This document shows, piece after piece, positions 20,901 to 32,405 of a stretch of 64,000 nt of DNA (position 1 is its first letter; each line of letters starts with the position of its first letter). A program made the translations under genes and the position numbers. The stretch comes from Apricaphanius iberus. Its lineage: Eukaryota; Chordata; Actinopteri; Cyprinodontiformes; Aphaniidae. The notes under the pieces are model-generated. The model searched no databases. It had not been told where the DNA came from and saw only the letters and a list, made by a program, of their open reading frames with translations. The stretch lies in NCBI GenBank assembly GCA_028564705.1, contig JAPXFQ010001339.1:248001-312000 (forward strand), given 5' to 3'.

Positions 20901-22197
20901 ACAGCATCTGAGCTAACCCTAACCCATCTCAGATATGAACATCATACTCAATTCATCTTTCAATCTGGGAGCTCAGAGTAAGTTGAAGAGGTACTAAGGC
21001 TTTGAGGCCCATCTGTGGCCTCTGCAGCTGATCTTATACACTCCAAGGAGCCATTAGGGCCAGTATCAGTGCTTTTTTTTTTCATTGTGGACAAAAAAAG
21101 TGACATGTATTTTTCTGCTAGATTTGTGATGGCACAATGTGGATTATTCAGCTCATTAGGACTCAGTCTCAAAATGAATAAAAACTGAATAGCTAGTAAG
21201 GAGGGTAAAAACTCGTTATAATTTGCTAACCCTTTAGGCCATACTGATGAAAAATCAAAAAGTATCTCAATTTAACTACATGTATTTACTTTGTTACTGT
21301 AACACAATTTTACTCTTCTTCAATTGTTTCTCAGCCATCTTCCCCTGTGATATTTAATCATTTATCCAAATATTTCAACATTCTTTCCATGTCACCATGG
21401 AGGTAACATTCTCTTGCCATTCATTTCCTCTACCAAAACTAATAGCAAACTGACATTTAGCAAGCCAGCACTTTTAAAATATGATTCACAGACCTCATTC
21501 GTGATCCATTTTATCACAGCTATTGTTGTCTGCCTTAGTTTTTGTTTAAAAACGTCCCTTGTATCCATTTCAGCAACACTCCTGCAGCAGTATCCCCAGC
21601 AGGCAGACTGCTGAGGCTGCCGAAGCATTTCTTCTCTCTGCTGCCTCTCTGATGAATGGCTTTTTTTTTTCTTTCAAATTTAAAATTGAGATTTGGGGCT
21701 TCTGATAAAACATCGGGGGTCCACGCCCAAGTAGCCACCCCCTAACTCCACCCCTGGTCTAAAGGCAACTCTCACAAGGTGTCAAAGGTATTTAGATTGA
21801 ATCAAAACTCTTGTAAAAATGCCCCCAAAAAAAAGAGAAAGAAAAAAATTTATAATAAAAAATTTAAATAAGGACAAAATAAAAAACAGAACAAAAAAAT
21901 AAATAAACAAAAAAATATAAGAAAAGTAAAATGCACTACTACTTGATCTTATAAAAATCACCTGGGCTGACAATTTAGTTCATAGCTAAAAATTTCAAAA
22001 TCTTACAAGCATCGTTACATTCTCTAAGCTAAAAAAATAATTTGGTACACGGAATTCTTCAGATCCGGTGTATAGTGAAAGAGTATTTTCATTTTAGGGA
22101 AGAGTACACAAATAAAAAAAGTAAAAAAAATCTATAATTACTGCCCAGTTTTAGAAAACTGATAAAATAATAATAATTAAAAAAACAAAACACATGC
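20901..22197. other. Unclassified sequence; two minus-strand frames of unknown origin
   Basis: Minus-strand frames at 20960-21172 and 21392-21628 look somewhat coding-like. The second has a run KQKLRQTTIAVIKWITNE and a following leucine-rich part. They could be exons of an element or gene I do not recognise. The AT-rich part at 21830-22190 is low complexity. Confidence 0.3.
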
Positions 22198-22200
22198 TAA

Positions 22201-22744
22201 AGCCAGACGTACACTGTGCGATTTTTCAGTCACGGGTCTTCAGCTCCGGCTCACACTGTACGAGTGAATTGCAGGGGTTAAAAGTTCACAGCTCATGACT
22301 CATGTGCTCACACTGTACCTGACTGCTCTCACTGCACGACACGACAGACCCAGAAGCAGAAGAAAAACACGGGAGTGAAGACGTGCATCTGAGAATTGCA
22401 AGGATGCGCTCAAAAGACAAACTCGCTGCCCAGGCAATCTGTGCCGTTTTTTGTGTGTTTGTTTATGTCGAAGTACTTCTGTGGTAACGATGGTGACACG
22501 CATGCGCAGTATGAGAAATAGCTCATAGCATTGCTTCCACAGTGCAAGTTATTCACGAGGGGCAACTAGGATTTCAAATAGGTTTGATTTTCTTGCAAGC
22601 GATCGGGAGCTGGTCGTGAGGTGTAAATTGCCTGTCGTTACCCAATGTACACTACACGATGCAACACGCACGATTAAGCCAAAAGTCACACGAGTGACAA
22701 ATCGGCTCAAAAACGGTCCAAAATCGCACAGTGTACGCCTGGCT
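22201..22744. mobile_element. Harbinger-type MITE, 544 bp, TAA target duplication
   Basis: The left end AGCCAGACGTACACTGTGCG and the inverted right end AGCCAGGCGTACACTGTGCG, followed in both by ATTTT, differ at one position in the first 25. TAA is present on both sides (22198-22200 and 22745-22747), the 3-bp TWA duplication typical of PIF/Harbinger. The interior has no ORF and contains repeated sub-terminal CACACTGTAC motifs. High terminal identity suggests a fairly young insertion. Confidence 0.85.
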
Positions 22745-22747
22745 TAA

Positions 22748-23518
22748 GGGAAGCTTTAAATAAAATATTGGGAGCTACAACAACAAAAAGGCTCAAATCT
22801 AAGATTGCTAAAAAATTAACCAAATTAAATGGTAAACTTAAACTAAATGCAATCTCCTTCTATTTTAAATAATCCTTCTTTTACTGAAAGGAGAATCTCG
22901 AACATGTTTAAGAATAAATAACAAAACTGTCAGGAAGGAAAACTAAACGTCCTATTACTTTTGCCCTATATGAAAAATAGAGACGAACAAAAAAGGATAA
23001 AAGGAAATAAAGATAAAAAGATCACTCGATATAACTAAGAATCTAGTCCTGCACTGAGAAAAGAAAGGAAAGTAGTGATAAAATTGTGTAGTCTGTACCA
23101 CACCCTAAATAAATAAATCTGACATGATTAAACCCTCTTTTTCCAAAGTAAATCAACGTGTTGAATTAATTTATTTTAATCTTTTAGAGTTGTTATAACA
23201 TGAACTTAAAATAAAACTTAATCACATTATTCCCAAATCATGAAAATTGATTGTTTTCCATTTCATTTTGATACAAGCCTACTTGTTACACTTACTAAAT
23301 GATGTTGTGTAATCTGAATACAGGCTGATTTTTCCTACGCTAGCTATCAATTTTAGGTCAACTGGTTGAAAGGTGTTGCATTACCAGTTTCACCACTGCA
23401 GCCACAATGTCTAAACAAACCTTACAAAGATTACTCTTCTCTCATGGAATATAACGTTTATTACCCCAAAATGGCTTAAATCAAATTCAATACTTCTTGT
23501 TTTGTTCTGAGGGTTAAC
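22748..23518. other. Unclassified AT-rich sequence
   Basis: No ORF, repeat end or RNA gene recognised. Confidence 0.4.
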
Positions 23519-23665
23519 TACACTCAACAAAAATATAAACGCAACACTTTTGTTTCTGCTCACATTTTTCATGAGATGGACTTAAAGATCTAAAATACTA
23601 CTATATATATAAATAGTACTGCAATTTGTACACACAAAAAAAATTCTCAAGAAAAAGGTTCTCTA
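23519..23665 (+). mobile_element. Tc1-like element, one terminus only
   Basis: After TA (23519-23520) the sequence CACTCAACAAAAATATAAAC followed by GCAACACTTTTGTTTCTGCTC is a well-known fish Tc1 terminus. It continues for about 140 bp (TTTTTCATGAGATGGACTTAAAGATC) and then stops. No transposase and no second terminus are present, so this is a truncated or MITE-like remnant of a family different from the element at 9.5 kb. Confidence 0.8.
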
Positions 23666-23699
23666 AACACACGTTTTAGACATCTGTCATGTCTTTGTT

Positions 23700-23768
23700 T
23701 TCCTCACCTCCAAATCATGCAAAGCACCGTGAAAGTGCTTTAAACAAATAAAATTGCCTTGCCCTTAA
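23700..23768 (+). mobile_element. LINE (L2-type) 3' tail fragment
   Basis: The block GCAAAGCACCGTGAAAGTGC then AACAAATAAAATTGCCTTGCC matches the tail motif (GTGCTATACAAATAAAATTGCC) also seen at 48330 and 59440. This is typical of the last bases of fish L2-like LINE copies. Only the tail remains. Confidence 0.55.
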
Positions 23769-24041
23769 CTAAAACTCAACAACAACAAAAACAGACAATA
23801 AAATCAAATCTACAATTTCAACAACAAACAAAACATTCAGTACAAATGGGGAATACTATCTGTAGGGGTTAAATAAATTGTCAAGTGGTCCAAGCTGTAA
23901 TATAAATACACATATTTTTTAAAAACCAAACAAATCCAATTTCATAGTCAGCCGAGAAGCTCTTAATCTGAAAAATACCTTTGTGGAAAAGAGAGTAGCG
24001 TTTAGCAAACCGTGGAAAACCCAGGAAGCCTTACGTGTATA

Positions 24042-25466
24042 CTTAACAGGAAACAAAGCTAAAAAAAGAAGAAAACATAAAGTGTCTTTCTCACTATTCA
24101 TTACTGTCAACTCGACAGTCTGCAAGTAATCATCAATTGATCACCATTATTTGAAGCTTGTGCAATCATTCTTCACCCCAAAAACCTTGCTTTATTTGAC
24201 CATAAGAAGGAACTAGCAACTGCTAAAGTCTAGTCTATTCAGGCTGCATCTGTGTTTTAAACTTAAGGGTCTGATCCACTTATCATAGCCCGAGACTAAA
24301 TTTTAACTCAGGAAGTCTCAACTTCTCATTTACCAAAGTGGCATTTAACCTAATTCATAAAGGTTAATGTGACATGGTAGACTCTTATCTTAGGTAAGTA
24401 TTTACAATATAAACACAAACATTAAAACAGTTCAGCTACTCAACGCTAATTAAAGTAACTTTTTAGATGTAATCCGGAATAATTTCTATGTGTTAAACTC
24501 AATTTGGCAACAAACAACAAATTTGCTTCAGATAAATGTAACCACATTCCAGTCAGTTAAATAAATATTCCAGGCAATAAAAGGTTTTTCTATTTAAGGA
24601 AAAATATGCCTTATTTAATGGACCACATTGTAGCTCCTGAGAGGCACTAGGTTTTAGGTGAACCATTTAGTCAATTACAATAACTCAAATTTGGTATTAC
24701 CTTATACTAATTTGCATTAGTTTATTCCAGAGGCATTTATTAATTAGCCATTTAAGTGATTACTACCTTTTATCAATAGTGTTTGAAACCCAAAAATAGG
24801 GGCTAGTGGTCAGTGTCTCTTTCATTTTCCATCTTTAAAAAAAACCCTGCAAACTTTAACACAATTTTAGATAGAATTCTATTATCTGTCTTTGAATAAC
24901 CTAAAATCTAATCTACCCTCAAACAAAGGATATGCACAAATAACCTCCAAAGCCACTTGTAAGGGGGATCTCTACTCACCGGTTTAGATCCTGTTGATAA
25001 AATGGTCACTTAATCCTGGAGAGACAGACCAGCAAAATTAAGAACCAGTTTGATTTAATTCTGGTTCAGTTTAATCCCTGAAAAGAAACAAACAAACAAA
25101 CTCTAAACAAAACAATTCCAGGCAATTTCATTAATTTTTCACTTAAGATTGAAGCATCTGACGTTTAATTTAAAAAAAATCAGGTAGCGCATATTAAATT
25201 AGCCACAGCTTGTTGCACATACTAGAGCTGAAAAGTAACTGCAGATGTCATAATATTGCAATACAACCAAATTAGTTCAGAGCAGCTCAATGCAGGGACA
25301 TTTCATTTTCTGTTTCTTACATTTCATTTTTCTGTTTCTTACACACCAGGGTGGGTAACAATTGTTTTGTTCCCTAAAACAAAAACAAATGGTGAGACAC
25401 TTAAGTCCGTCAATTTCATGAAATAATTTCTTCTACTGCTCTTTCTGATCAGTATAGAGGGGAAAA
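24042..25466 (+). repeat. 1.4-kb unit U, first copy
   Basis: This non-coding block recurs nearly unchanged at 30463-31859 in the same orientation. It starts CTTAACAGGAAACAAAGC and ends CAGTATAGAGGGGAAAA in both. Differences I can see are about ten substitutions plus small indels: an extra AAACAAAC near 25092 and a 22-bp tandem duplication of the TTTCATTTT.CTGTTTCTTAC block near 25310-25345. I recognise no ORF, terminal repeat or family motif inside. Confidence 0.88.
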
Positions 25467-27528
25467 AATCGAATGGCGGAGGCCTTTCTCCAATCAGTTA
25501 TTCAAACTGACAACCTTACATCAACCCCACAGCTGAGGCAACTGGAAGGCAAACTTTTTTTCTCTCATTTTCTCATTATGTCCCCCACAGCTTCATTCAA
25601 GACACATGCAGTTCATCCAACAAAGTCACCTAAAATCTTAGTATCATATAAATCTGAAACCAGTAATAGGCTACTTAAAAAACTGCTAGCACTCCAGATG
25701 TATTAATCCAGAGCCCATTTAAAATGTTAGCTTCACCCATGATGGCTGGACAGATCCACCAGCAAACACGTCAGCACATGCTATCTATGCTGATCATGTC
25801 AGCACAAAAAGTTGTTCCTTCAGCTTCCTCATTGCTGAAAAAATGCAGAAAATAATCGTCCAGCGTCGAAAGGCACCTGTCAGTTAGAGGTGCTGCTGGC
25901 TGCTCGGCTCATAACATCCTAGCACACCGAAATGGTCACTCAGCCAGTTATTCATCTTCCAACATCAGTATTAAACTGGATACTTCATCTCTGCTTCTTC
26001 TTTAGTCAGAGGAACAACTTGGCGATTCTTGACACCTCTATACATGAAAGCAGCAGCACACATTAGTTTATCAGAAAAAAAATCATCTCTGCTACTTCTT
26101 TAGCCAGACGAAATCAAAAATTCTGAGAAACATCTCAAAGTCTCTATTCACGAAGGCAACAACCCAACAGGCTTATCACTGCTAGTCTATTGACAGTGTG
26201 CGCATAAACTGAATACATTAATGTCTGGATGTGGTCAAGATGAACAGCTGCATTTCTCTATGACGACACAGGCTTAGCATTAGCAGCAATCATTGCTTAA
26301 TAGAACCCAACTAGGCATGCTAAAAAAATTACAGAACGGGCAACTCCACACATTGTCCTTGGAATGTTATTTTTTCAGCATATTTTACCACTCACTTTAA
26401 AGCCCTCCAGGCACAAGCACAGATATGTCCATTACAAACCAGGAACAGACTGAAACGGAACCCACGTAAGTTCCACCGCACGGAACATTGGTTCAGCAAA
26501 AAAGTCTTCCAGACACAGCCTTCAATGCAGAAAAAAATAGCTTTCACCAGCTGAGGACGAACACTGTCGACCCACTTTCTAATTGGGTCAAACAACCAGA
26601 CTTCCAATTTTTCCGGTCAAAACCAGACCAGAAAACTCTCTTGTGAGCTCTTTTTTTCTCTTCTGTCTCAACAGAATAATGTATATATATATATTTTGTT
26701 TTTAATACATTTTTATTCCTATTTTTAATTCATTTACTAATTTTTATGTGATGTTATTTATCTTTTAACCCCTAACTCCTGTCTCGGTTTGTTTTGCTTC
26801 AACTCTGAGATCTCAGCTCTGTTAGAGTAACTCATTTAAAAAAAAGACTTTGGCGAATTTTGTTTTTGTTGAAAAACAGCATTAAAAGGTATAATCTGTC
26901 CCTAATGCCAAGTAAGACCCCATATAAAAGTTTTTTAAAAATAAATTTCATTTAATTTTGAGAGGCGTTGGCAGGAAGTAACATCGGAGGTCAAGCGTTG
27001 CTTCCTGTGGTGAATGAGGAAGTAGATTGTTTTTGGTTTTTCTCACGTTTTTACTTAAATTTACAAAATTTTACAGATTTCTTTTTTCAAAGGAACGTCA
27101 ACTTCAAGCGGAGACTTTTATAAGACCCTTATGGATCGAGAAGGACAGTTTTTATCGAGACAGAGCAGTTTTATGACTCGAAACATGCAGTAAGTACAAT
27201 TTTTCTTATTAGTGTAGGGAAAGCTTGGTCTATTTTTTAGGTTTTTCATCAATTGTATAGCTCAGCTTTTTTAAGACTTCCCCAAAAAGGAAGCAATTTT
27301 ATTTGGGTACCCAGAAACGAACACATTTGAATATTTATGGCCATTTTTCTTTGAATTTACAGTCAACTTAGACATCAGAGACTAAGCAAATTAATTAAAC
27401 ATTATGGAAGGAATCAAACCCACCCGTTTGTCATCTCTCAAGGAGAGAAAAAAAGAGGGGTTCCAAACCAGGTGGCGTTCGGGCTGACCATAGAACCAAG
27501 GCCCGTTTCTCCAACTAGTTAAGGAGGT
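25467..27528. other. Unclassified sequence with a short internal direct repeat
   Basis: A segment with TCATCTCTGCTTCTTCTTTAG near 25984 recurs in modified form near 26085 (TCATCTCTGCTACTTCTTTAG). Otherwise no coding or repeat signal. At 27190 a GCAGTAAGTAC sequence would serve as a splice donor, but no exon can be supported. Confidence 0.35.
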
Positions 27529-28430
27529 CAATCTTAGGACACGTCAGGATGTTCAGTGCTGCAAGGGTCATTTCCATGGCAATACAGAACATAGGGATCT
27601 CACCTAACATTACACAGTGTTACACAATCAGACTTTCACTATATCATGAAGAAATAGCAGACAGTTCTCTCAGTATGTAAGAATACACAGAAAAGATCAA
27701 TCTTAACCCTCTAGGCGCCAAAGTCGCAATATTGCGACAAGCAACATTGCTGACTTTAACGAGCCACAGCTGCAGATATGACCACTAAGTTAAGTACTAC
27801 TTTACGTCAGGAGATGGTGGACATGTGTACCTTTAATCTAGGACACATTTTTGGGTGTGTTACCATGGAAACTTATAGAGTAGATCACCTTTTTATACAC
27901 CTCCGCGAATGAGAGAGACAGCGTGCAGCTGCTGCAGTCACAGCATAGAGAGTGAGTTTTAGAAAGATAAAACTTATGAATCCGAGACGTCTGAGTTCCC
28001 CACCGGGAAGTATTGGCTTTCTCAGATTCTGAAGAGGAATATTTAGCCTACAAGAGTTTTAGTTGTCCAAGGAGAAAGAAAGCGAAACTCAAGCAACGCG
28101 CAGCAGCAGCCAGCCGGCCGGTCCCATTTGTCATTACGATCTACAGCAGCAGCAGGTGCCCATAAAAGTATTGCAAACCAAAATTGCCAATGCCTGATGA
28201 CGTCATAATATGCTAATTAGATGTGTGAATTCGTTCCCATCACAAACTTTGGATCATGCTGAAGATTTTTCTTATATACAGTATAGCTTTATCTATAACC
28301 ATATTAAAACCACAACAGTTTGAACTAGTGATATCAAAATTAAGTATTATATAGAAAAATGCCCGGTGCCTAAAGAGTTAATATGACTTTCTTGATATAA
28401 ATTTTCCCATTACAGGTTGCTACTTTGGCT
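27529..28430 (+). repeat. Unnamed dispersed repeat, copy 2, split by a piggyBac MITE
   Basis: The left part (27529-27703) matches the copy at 16262 block by block. After the MITE, the sequence resumes TTAATATGACTTTCTTG and then TTTTCCCATTACAGG, corresponding to TTAATATATATTT and TTCCCATAACAG of copy 1. The repeat continues a little beyond 28420 but I could not define its end. Confidence 0.72.
27707..28377. mobile_element. piggyBac-type MITE, 671 bp, flanked by TTAA
   Basis: TTAA precedes (27703-27706) and follows (28378-28381) the element. The left terminus CCCTCTAGGCGCC and the inverted right terminus CTCTTTAGGCACC match at 10 of 13 positions and fit piggyBac ends. A perfect 16-bp palindrome (GTCGCAATATTGCGAC, 27724-27739) lies just inside the left end. 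There is no transposase. The interior includes CAGCAGC runs and a CpG-richer patch at 28080-28130. Confidence 0.85.
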
Positions 28431-29285
28431 TTGTAAAGCAAAAAAGAAAAGTCTTCTTGTCCTGTTTGATTTTACAGCCACAAATAGCTTACTTTGCCAT
28501 ATGCAATATTGCTGGAATCCGCAAAACTGTAAAATTGAGCTTTGACAGGTGATCTGAACTTTGAAGGTTTGATGCTTCTTTCTACTACTAAAAAGATATA
28601 TTGCTAAGATATTTCAATGGCAAAACACGCCGGCTTAATTTTATTTCATCCTATTCTGGACTTTGTGGATTTATTGTCTCACTTTTAAAGAAAAACATTT
28701 AACAGTTCACACTCTTATTTAGGCATAGAAAGTGTTTTTATTTAATTGGAAATAATGACACACATATTATTTGCATACTGACTAGAGAAATCCCCTCACC
28801 ATGACAGGCTCTTTGCTCTACTGTTATTAAAACACAAAATAGCATTTAAATTTGATCATAATTCTCTGCACAAATTTCCCAATTTTACAAAGCCTTCGAT
28901 TACTTGACGTTGGTTTCATTATTGTAGTGCTGAATCAGCTAGCATTGCAGGGCACTTTTCAAAGCAGGTCCACACCATGCTTTTTATCATATTTCTACAA
29001 ATTTATAATCTTAACTCAATAAGTAATCTTGATCCACCATAGACTTGTTGGCTCATATTGCTTGATGCAGGATTTTCCTTCTAACTTTGGGACCTACAAG
29101 ACAAAGTTTCCCAGTTATTTGCTGTTGCACAACATCATTATAATGACATGTAATGTTAGTTGCCATAGTGTCACACAATTCATTGACTTGATAAACTAAC
29201 TGGAATGGTGGTTTTCAGATAAAGTTCAACTTGTTGTATTAGCCATTTCATTGTCCCCGTTGCCTGTCACAAACCACAAGCCTGT
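28431..29285. other. Unclassified AT-rich sequence
   Basis: No ORF of note, no terminal repeats. It may include the remainder of the dispersed repeat beginning at 27529. Confidence 0.35.
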
Positions 29286-29289
29286 TTTG

Positions 29290-29660
29290 GTGTTCTTTTT
29301 TTTCAAAACTATTTTTATTGACGTTTTATAACAATTGTAGACAGGATAAGAAGGATAACTAAACAGTTTGACCATAACATAAAACAATAAAAATATGACA
29401 CGAGCATATACACACACACACACACAAAACTGAAAAGGAGGGTAAGCCAGCCAATGCAACAAACACCGTGGAAGTGTGAGCAGAAAAATACCAAACAAAA
29501 TATGTAGCACACATCCAATGAGAAGAGGGGCAGTACTCAAAGGGGAAAAACGTAGGAGCTGGAGAAGGGGACGACACCCCTCATATGTGCAGTGGGGGTG
29601 GTCGTACCTGCACCGCAAGTCGCCAGAAGAGATGTACAAGGACATTCATATAGACCCACT
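29290..29660 (-). other. L1 3' UTR, copy 1, with CA microsatellite
   Basis: The stretch matches 62150-62480 in the same orientation. Shared blocks in order are TTTCAAAACTAT, ATTGTAGACAGGA, AAATATGTAGCACACATCC, GTAGGAGCTGGA, GGGGAC.ACACCCCTCA and CCCCAAGTCGCCAG-like sequence. A (CA)n run lies at 29409-29427. Similarity ends near the T-rich run, consistent with the polyadenylated end of an L1 transcript from the minus strand. Confidence 0.82.
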
Positions 29661-29754
29661 CTTCAAAAACGCTGACAGAGACGATGGGATCATCTAGTCT
29701 TTATGTAGTCCACGAAAGGGATAAGGCTGGAAGATAAAGGGCAGTACATTATGT

Positions 29755-30222
29755 TTAGCAGAGGGTGGTATTAGGGAAGGCATATCTACCTGTAATAAAC
29801 CCAGTCTGATCAAGACGTATCAGTGATCCAATATACTTGTTTAATCGCAAAGTTGGAGCTTTAGCTATAGTTTTCTGTTTCAGGTTAAATATACTAAGTG
29901 GTTTATCGGAGGTGACGTTGACTGGATTCCTGTCTGTCTTCAACAGGAGGCATAAATATGCATCATAGAAGCTGTCCGGGAAGAAGCCCTTTTTAATAGA
30001 GCAATAAATCATGTGGAGAAGGAGGGGAGAAAACAAATTGATGTGTGCCTTGTAAAATTTTATTAGAAACCTGTGGAGTCCACACACCTTGCCGTTTGGA
30101 AAAGAACAGATTGCCGTCTCAATTTCAGAAACAGAAATATGAACTTCCAGCACCGACCTAGCCTCAGCAGTAAGTGTTGGAGTGACGAGCGTGTCGAAGA
30201 ACTGTGTCAAACCTACCTCCAT
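29755..30222 (-). pseudogene. L1 ORF2 reverse transcriptase segment, copy A
   Basis: A 155-codon frame with L1-type RT motifs: FPNGKVCGLHRFLIKFYK (where PDGFP-like is usual), a LLLKTDRNPVNV block, SIFNLKQKTIAKAPTLRLNK and LIRLDQTGFITGR. The catalytic palm box with two Asp lies further downstream and is absent. The upstream half (29935-30453) is duplicated at 31889-32406. Confidence 0.85.
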
Positions 30223-30453
30223 GGCGACAGAGTGACACTAGTATAGTCATTTATAGAACTCCAGTAACCATTGATCAGCTTCGGGTTAGTGATTAGCTCC
30301 CCGTTCTCACCCGAAACCTGGTGTATCGCTTGATGGGCCTTTAAATCTTTAAGTTGTCTAGTTTACGATGCTTATCGCTCAACTCAAAATACTACTGCAT
30401 AAGCCTTAGAATCTCACGCTCGACCTGGGAGGCCAGAAGCGGATTATACTCCA
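29935..30453 (-). repeat. Duplicated L1 segment A (519 bp)
   Basis: This segment and 31889-32406 differ at only a scatter of single bases (for example GAAGAAGCCC/GGAAGGAGCCC, CAGCTTCGGG/CAGATCCGGG). They share orientation and bracket the second copy of unit U. The breakpoints are CTCCA at the upper end and TGTCTTCAACAGG at the lower end. Confidence 0.88.
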
Positions 30454-30462
30454 TGGGTACTG

Positions 30463-31859
30463 CTTAACAGGAAACAAAGCTAAAAAAGAAGAAAACATAA
30501 AGTGTCTTTCTCACTATTCATTACTGTCAACTCGACAGTCTGCAAGTAATCATCAATTGATCACCATTATTTGAAGCTTGTGCAATCATTCTTCACCCCA
30601 AAAACCTTGCTTTATTTGACCATAAGAAGGAACTAGCAACTGCTAAAGTCTAGTCTATTCAGGCTGCATCTGTGTTTTAAACTTAAGGGTCTGATCCACT
30701 TATCATAGCCCGAGACTAAATTTTAACTCAGGAAGTCTCAACTTCTCATTTACCAAAGTGGCATTTAACCTAATTCATAAAGGTTAATGTGACATGGTAG
30801 ACTCTTATCTTAGGTAAGTATTTACAATATAAACACAAACATTAAAACAGTTCAGCTACTCAACGCTAATTAAAGTAACTTTTTAGATGTAATCCGGAAT
30901 AATTTCTATGTGTTAAACTCAATTTGGCAACAAACAACAAATTTGCTTCAGATAAATGTAACCACATTCCAGTCAGTTAAATAAATATTCCAGGCAATAA
31001 AAGGTTTTTCTATTTAAGGAAAAATATGCCTTCTTTAATGGACCACATTGTGGCTCCTGAGAGGCACTAGGTTTTAGGTGAACCATTTAGTCAATTACAA
31101 TAACTCAAATTTGGTATTACCTTATACTAATTTGCATTAGTTTATTCCAGAGGTATTTATTAATTAGCCATTTAAGTGATTACTACCTTTTATCAATAGT
31201 GTTTGAAACCCAAAAATAGGGGCTAGTGGTCAGTGTCTCTTTCATTTTCCTTCTTTAAAAAAAACCCTGCAAACTTTAAGACAATTTTAGATAGAATTCT
31301 ATTATCTGTCTTCGAATAACCTAAAATCTAATCTACCCTCAAACAAAGGATATGCACAAATAACCTCCAAAGCCACTTGTAAGGGGGATCTCTACTCACC
31401 GGTTTAGATCCTGTTGATAAAATGGTCACTTAATCCTGGAGAGACAGACCAGCAAAATTAAGAACCAGTTTGATTTAATTCTGGTTCAGTTTAATCCCTG
31501 AAAAGAAACAAACTCTAAACAAAACAATTCCAGGCAATTTCATTAATTTTTCACTTAAGATTGAAGCATCTGACGTTTAATTAAAAAAAAAATCAGGTAG
31601 CGCATATTAAATTAGCCACAGCTTGTTGCACATACTAGAGCTGAAAAGTAACTGCAGATGTCATAATATTGCAATACAACCAAATTAGTTCAGAGCAGCT
31701 CAATGCAGGGACATTTCATTTTCTGTTTCTTACACACCAGGGTGGGTAACAATCTCATTAGATTCCCTAAAACAAAAACAAATGGTGAGACACTTAAGTC
31801 TGTCAATTTCATCAAATATTTTCTTCTACTGCTCTTTCTGATCAGTATAGAGGGGAAAA
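30463..31859 (+). repeat. 1.4-kb unit U, second copy, inside the L1
   Basis: Nearly identical to 24042-25466. It lies between the two copies of the L1 segment. Its lower boundary follows ATGGGTACTG and its upper boundary precedes TGTATGCCTCC. No coding content was recognised. Confidence 0.88.
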
Positions 31860-32175
31860 TGTATGCCTCCTGTTTATTTATGCCTCTTGTCTTCAACAGG
31901 AGGCATAAAAATGCATCATAGAAGCTGTCCGGGAAGGAGCCCTTTTTAATAGAGCAATAAATCATGTGGAGAAGGAGGGGAGAAAACAAATTGATGTGTG
32001 CCTTGTAAAATTTTATTAGAAACCTGTGGAGTCCACACACCTTGCCGTTTGGAAAAGAACAGATTGCTGTCTCAATTTCAGAAACAGAAATATGAACTTC
32101 CAGCACCGACCTAGCCTCAGCAGTAAGTGTTGGAGTGACGAGCGTGTCAAAGAACTGTGTCAAATCTACCTCCAT
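31690..32175 (-). pseudogene. L1 ORF2 reverse transcriptase segment, copy A'
   Basis: The same RT start as copy A (residues 1-94 nearly identical, VLEVHISVSEIETAIC onward). After LLKT the frame runs into unit U and out of RT. It is contiguous on its upstream side with the endonuclease/RT linker at 32507-32797, so this copy is the one joined to the rest of the L1. Confidence 0.85.
31862..31907. repeat. Inverted repeat at the U/L1 junction
   Basis: TATGCCTCCTGT (31862-31873) is the exact reverse complement of ACAGGAGGCATA (31896-31907). A third, slightly different copy (TATGCCTCTTGT) lies between them. The right arm is the normal L1 sequence. The left arms are extra. Confidence 0.85.
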
Positions 32176-32405
32176 GGCGACAGAGTGAGACTAGTATAGT
32201 CATTTATAGAACTCCAGTAACCATTGATCAGATCCGGGTTAGTGATTAGCTCCCCGTTCTCACCCGTAACCTGGTGTATCGCTTGATGGGCCTTTAAATC
32301 TTTAAGTTGTCTAGTTTACGATGCTTATCACTCAACTCAAAATACTACTGCGTAAGCCTTAGAATCTCACGCTCGACCTGGGAGGCCAAAAGCTGATTAT
32401 ACTCC

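Noticed and set aside
27180..27200. A first exon with donor GCAGTAAGTAC
   Set aside because: No open frame or partner exon. A single donor-like sequence is not evidence of a gene.
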